Shown in pieces: positions 14,641 through 16,318 of a stretch of 16,318 nt of DNA (positions are counted from its first letter, which is position 1; each line of letters opens with the position of its first letter). A model generated the notes under the pieces. It had not been told where the DNA came from, ran no database searches, and saw only the letters and a list, made by a program, of their open reading frames with translations. Source of the stretch: JAWXBM01 sp964602895 (GTDB lineage Bacteria; Pseudomonadota; Gammaproteobacteria; Xanthomonadales; SZUA-36); NCBI GenBank assembly GCA_964602895.1, contig CAZRTG010000067.1, positions 1-16,318 of the forward strand, written 5' to 3'. The position numbers and the translations under genes were made by a program.

Positions 14641-15867
14641 TCAGGAGACCGGGTTCTGCAAACGGTTGACACTGGTCGGTAAAGGTACCGGTGTTTCACC
14701 CTGACTCATGCGTAAGGCATTGCGGAAACAGGCCGTCGCCAGGTCCAACTCACCACGCCGGTCCAGCAATTGCCCCAAAGAATCATAGCCACCCACACTG
14801 GGTTTGATCTCCAGGCTGCAAATCATATGGTGTCGGGCTTTGCCCCAGAGTTCTTCACGTGCACACAAACGCCCCAGCGCCAGGTGCAGATTGGCGTCTT
14901 GCGGATGATCCAACAACCATTTTTCACAATGCTTTATGCGAATCGCCGCATCGCTGGCCTTGGGGTCACCGTATGGAATCAGCAAAGCGGTGTCCCAGTT
15001 CTTTTTCAACACGGCACGGATCACCGCCTCGGTTCGGTCCGAACCATCCAGCCTGGATGCCAGGTTGGCATAAGCAGCAACGGTCTTGGGCTCGCTGCGC
15101 ATGGTTTTGGGCAAGGCCTGCCAGGCAGCATCCAGCGCTGGCAAATCCTGGCTTTGTTCGATGTCGGCAATGGCCGCACGGACGCTCCATTCCTGCCCCT
15201 GTTGTTCATCGATCAAGCCGATTTTGCGCATGTCGGGCAATAAATCCTGCAAATCCTGCCAGCGACTGGTCTCACGATAGCAACGTGCCAGCAAGGACAA
15301 CACCTTGTTGTTTTTCTTGCGACCCTCGTTCAGCGCCTGCAAAACCGGAATGGCTTCATCAAAACGACTGTTTTCTACCAACATGCGACCGCGGGCAAGC
15401 TCAACCAGAAAATGATTCCTGCGCCCGCCTGAGACGGCTTGCTCCAGGTACTGCTCGGCCCGCTCAGTGGCGTCCTGACCATCGGCAGCACGGGCTGCGG
15501 CCAGGTAACGCACGGTGTCTGGCCCTTTGCCCGGCCCATTGACTGACGCCGATTTCTGCAAGGCGCGTTCAGCGCTGACCCAATCGCCTTCAGACAGGGC
15601 CAACAGGCCTTTTTCCAGCTGTTTCATGGCCCGTTCTTCACGCAGTCTGCGTGCAGTCTCAGCCGGGAAACGCCACAAGCGACTGACAAAATGGAACAGA
15701 AACCAGACCAATACAATGGCCAACAACAGGACCAGCAGACTCATTTCCACGGTCCAGTTGCCGAAGCGGATTTGAACCAGTCCCGGATCGGCCAGGAATA
15801 CCGGCGCCAATGCGGCCGCCAGCACCGCCAGTGCAACAGCCACCAGAATCAGGAATAGCGTCTTCAT
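14641..15867 (-). CDS. hemY: HemY protein (TPR membrane protein of the hem operon)
   Basis: The 408-residue protein matches the proteobacterial HemY family (about 400 residues) encoded after hemX. It has two membrane segments (about 3-25 and 43-62), then a basic linker with the RLWRFPAETARRLREERA segment. The rest is a helical TPR-like repeat region with LHLALGRLCAREELWGKARHH near the end. It should sit in the inner membrane with the TPR part on the cytoplasmic side or periplasmic side (not resolved here). A role in heme biosynthesis or envelope protein assembly is proposed for the family but unsettled. Its ATG overlaps the hemX stop as ATGA, which indicates coupled translation. It is unrelated to the Bacillus protoporphyrinogen oxidase also called HemY. 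Confidence 0.93.
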   Translation of the reverse strand: MKTLFLILVAVALAVLAAALAPVFLADPGLVQIRFGNWTVEMSLLVLLLAIVLVWFLFHFVSRLWRFPAETARRLREERAMKQLEKGLLALSEGDWVSAERALQKSASVNGPGKGPDTVRYLAAARAADGQDATERAEQYLEQAVSGGRRNHFLVELARGRMLVENSRFDEAIPVLQALNEGRKKNNKVLSLLARCYRETSRWQDLQDLLPDMRKIGLIDEQQGQEWSVRAAIADIEQSQDLPALDAAWQALPKTMRSEPKTVAAYANLASRLDGSDRTEAVIRAVLKKNWDTALLIPYGDPKASDAAIRIKHCEKWLLDHPQDANLHLALGRLCAREELWGKARHHMICSLEIKPSVGGYDSLGQLLDRRGELDLATACFRNALRMSQGETPVPLPTSVNRLQNPVS

Positions 15868-16318
15868 TGGTCGCTTTCCCGGCCAGGTTCAACTGCAGTC
15901 GGGTTTTCTTGCGACCCATCCTCCACATCCTGGTCGATTGCTTCTGTTGACGCACTTTTTTGCACTGCAGCCTGGTTTGTAGACTCCTCTTTTGGCTGAT
16001 CTTCAGCCGCTATTATCGCTGGCCGAGAATCAGCTTCAGGTGCTGCCTGCGGCACGGGCGACAATCCCGCATCGCGAATACTGCGTAAAGTGGTCCACGG
16101 CCCGCTGATATCCGGCATGGCTGGATCCACTTGCCTGTGTTGCAGCGTTTGCAAGGTGCTCAGGGTTTGCCTGACCAGCGGGTCATCAGTAACAAACCAG
16201 CGGCTGATGGTTGCCTGCGCCTGTGCCAAAGCATCCTGGTAAATGCCCTGTTCCCGACTCAATGCAGCCAGGCGGGCCTGTTCAACTTGCAACCAGACAC
16301 GCTGTCGCAAGGCCAGTT
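15864..16318 (-). CDS. hemX: HemX-like protein, C-terminal part (runs off the window)
   Basis: The reading frame is open to the window edge and continues beyond it, so the 5' end is missing; about 150 C-terminal residues are seen. The visible LRQRVWLQVEQARLAALSREQGIYQDAL, then AQATISRWFVTDDPLVRQTL, is typical of the coiled-coil-rich HemX domain, a membrane protein of the hemCDXY operon often mislabelled uroporphyrinogen III methyltransferase. The last 65 or so residues are acidic and rich in A, P, Q, E and S, with no aromatic residues, and are probably disordered. The stop overlaps the hemY start by four bases. hemC and hemD are expected just upstream, outside the window. Confidence 0.88.
   Translation of the reverse strand, partial: LALRQRVWLQVEQARLAALSREQGIYQDALAQAQATISRWFVTDDPLVRQTLSTLQTLQHRQVDPAMPDISGPWTTLRSIRDAGLSPVPQAAPEADSRPAIIAAEDQPKEESTNQAAVQKSASTEAIDQDVEDGSQENPTAVEPGRESDQ

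Overview
The window looks like chromosomal DNA of a moderately GC-rich gammaproteobacterium. The evidence is a hemX-hemY pair, a YheT/PlsC pair, a glyU-type tRNA-Gly(CCC), a PuuA/PuuR-type polyamine module and REP-like hairpins. The genus cannot be named from the sequence. A secreted protein ending in a short DGFES tail and the type of palindromic repeat hint at relatives of the Xanthomonadales, but this is weak. There is no transposase, CRISPR array or phage gene.

Region 1 (1-4275, all minus strand) is nitrogen and polyamine metabolism. Transcription runs ald (alanine dehydrogenase) -> puuR-like regulator -> agmatinase -> PuuA-like gamma-glutamylpolyamine synthetase. Immediately after the puuA stop lies a cluster of small hairpins (1-135). 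The likely flow is agmatine -> putrescine + urea -> gamma-glutamylputrescine, under a cupin-type repressor. In front of ald, in the place where an Lrp-family regulator often sits, is a 50-codon remnant of an lrp gene (4312-4467) with no start codon and no effector domain.

Region 2 (4494-6404, plus strand) holds a histone-deacetylase-like amidohydrolase and a TauD/SyrP-like Fe(II)/2-oxoglutarate dioxygenase. The dioxygenase converges on a small probable hotdog (FcoT-like) protein (6401-6865, minus), and the two genes share stop-codon bases.

Region 3 (6972-10664, plus) is a tight two-gene operon: a cytochrome P450 and an 828-residue cyanophycin-synthetase-like ligase. In the ligase the Mur-ligase half keeps its ATP-binding motifs, while the ATP-grasp half has lost its glycine-rich loop. 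With the dioxygenase and hotdog genes next to it, this is the best candidate for an undescribed biosynthetic system in the window.

Region 4 (10682-16318) has a tRNA-Gly(CCC) with a recognisable promoter and a small secreted cysteine-containing protein whose 3' end overlaps a convergent gene by 46 bp. These are followed by a translationally coupled plsC-yheT pair (minus), a 342-bp intergenic stretch, a stand-alone 2Fe-2S/FAD/NAD(P) reductase (plus), and hemY with the 3' part of hemX (minus), which runs off the window end.
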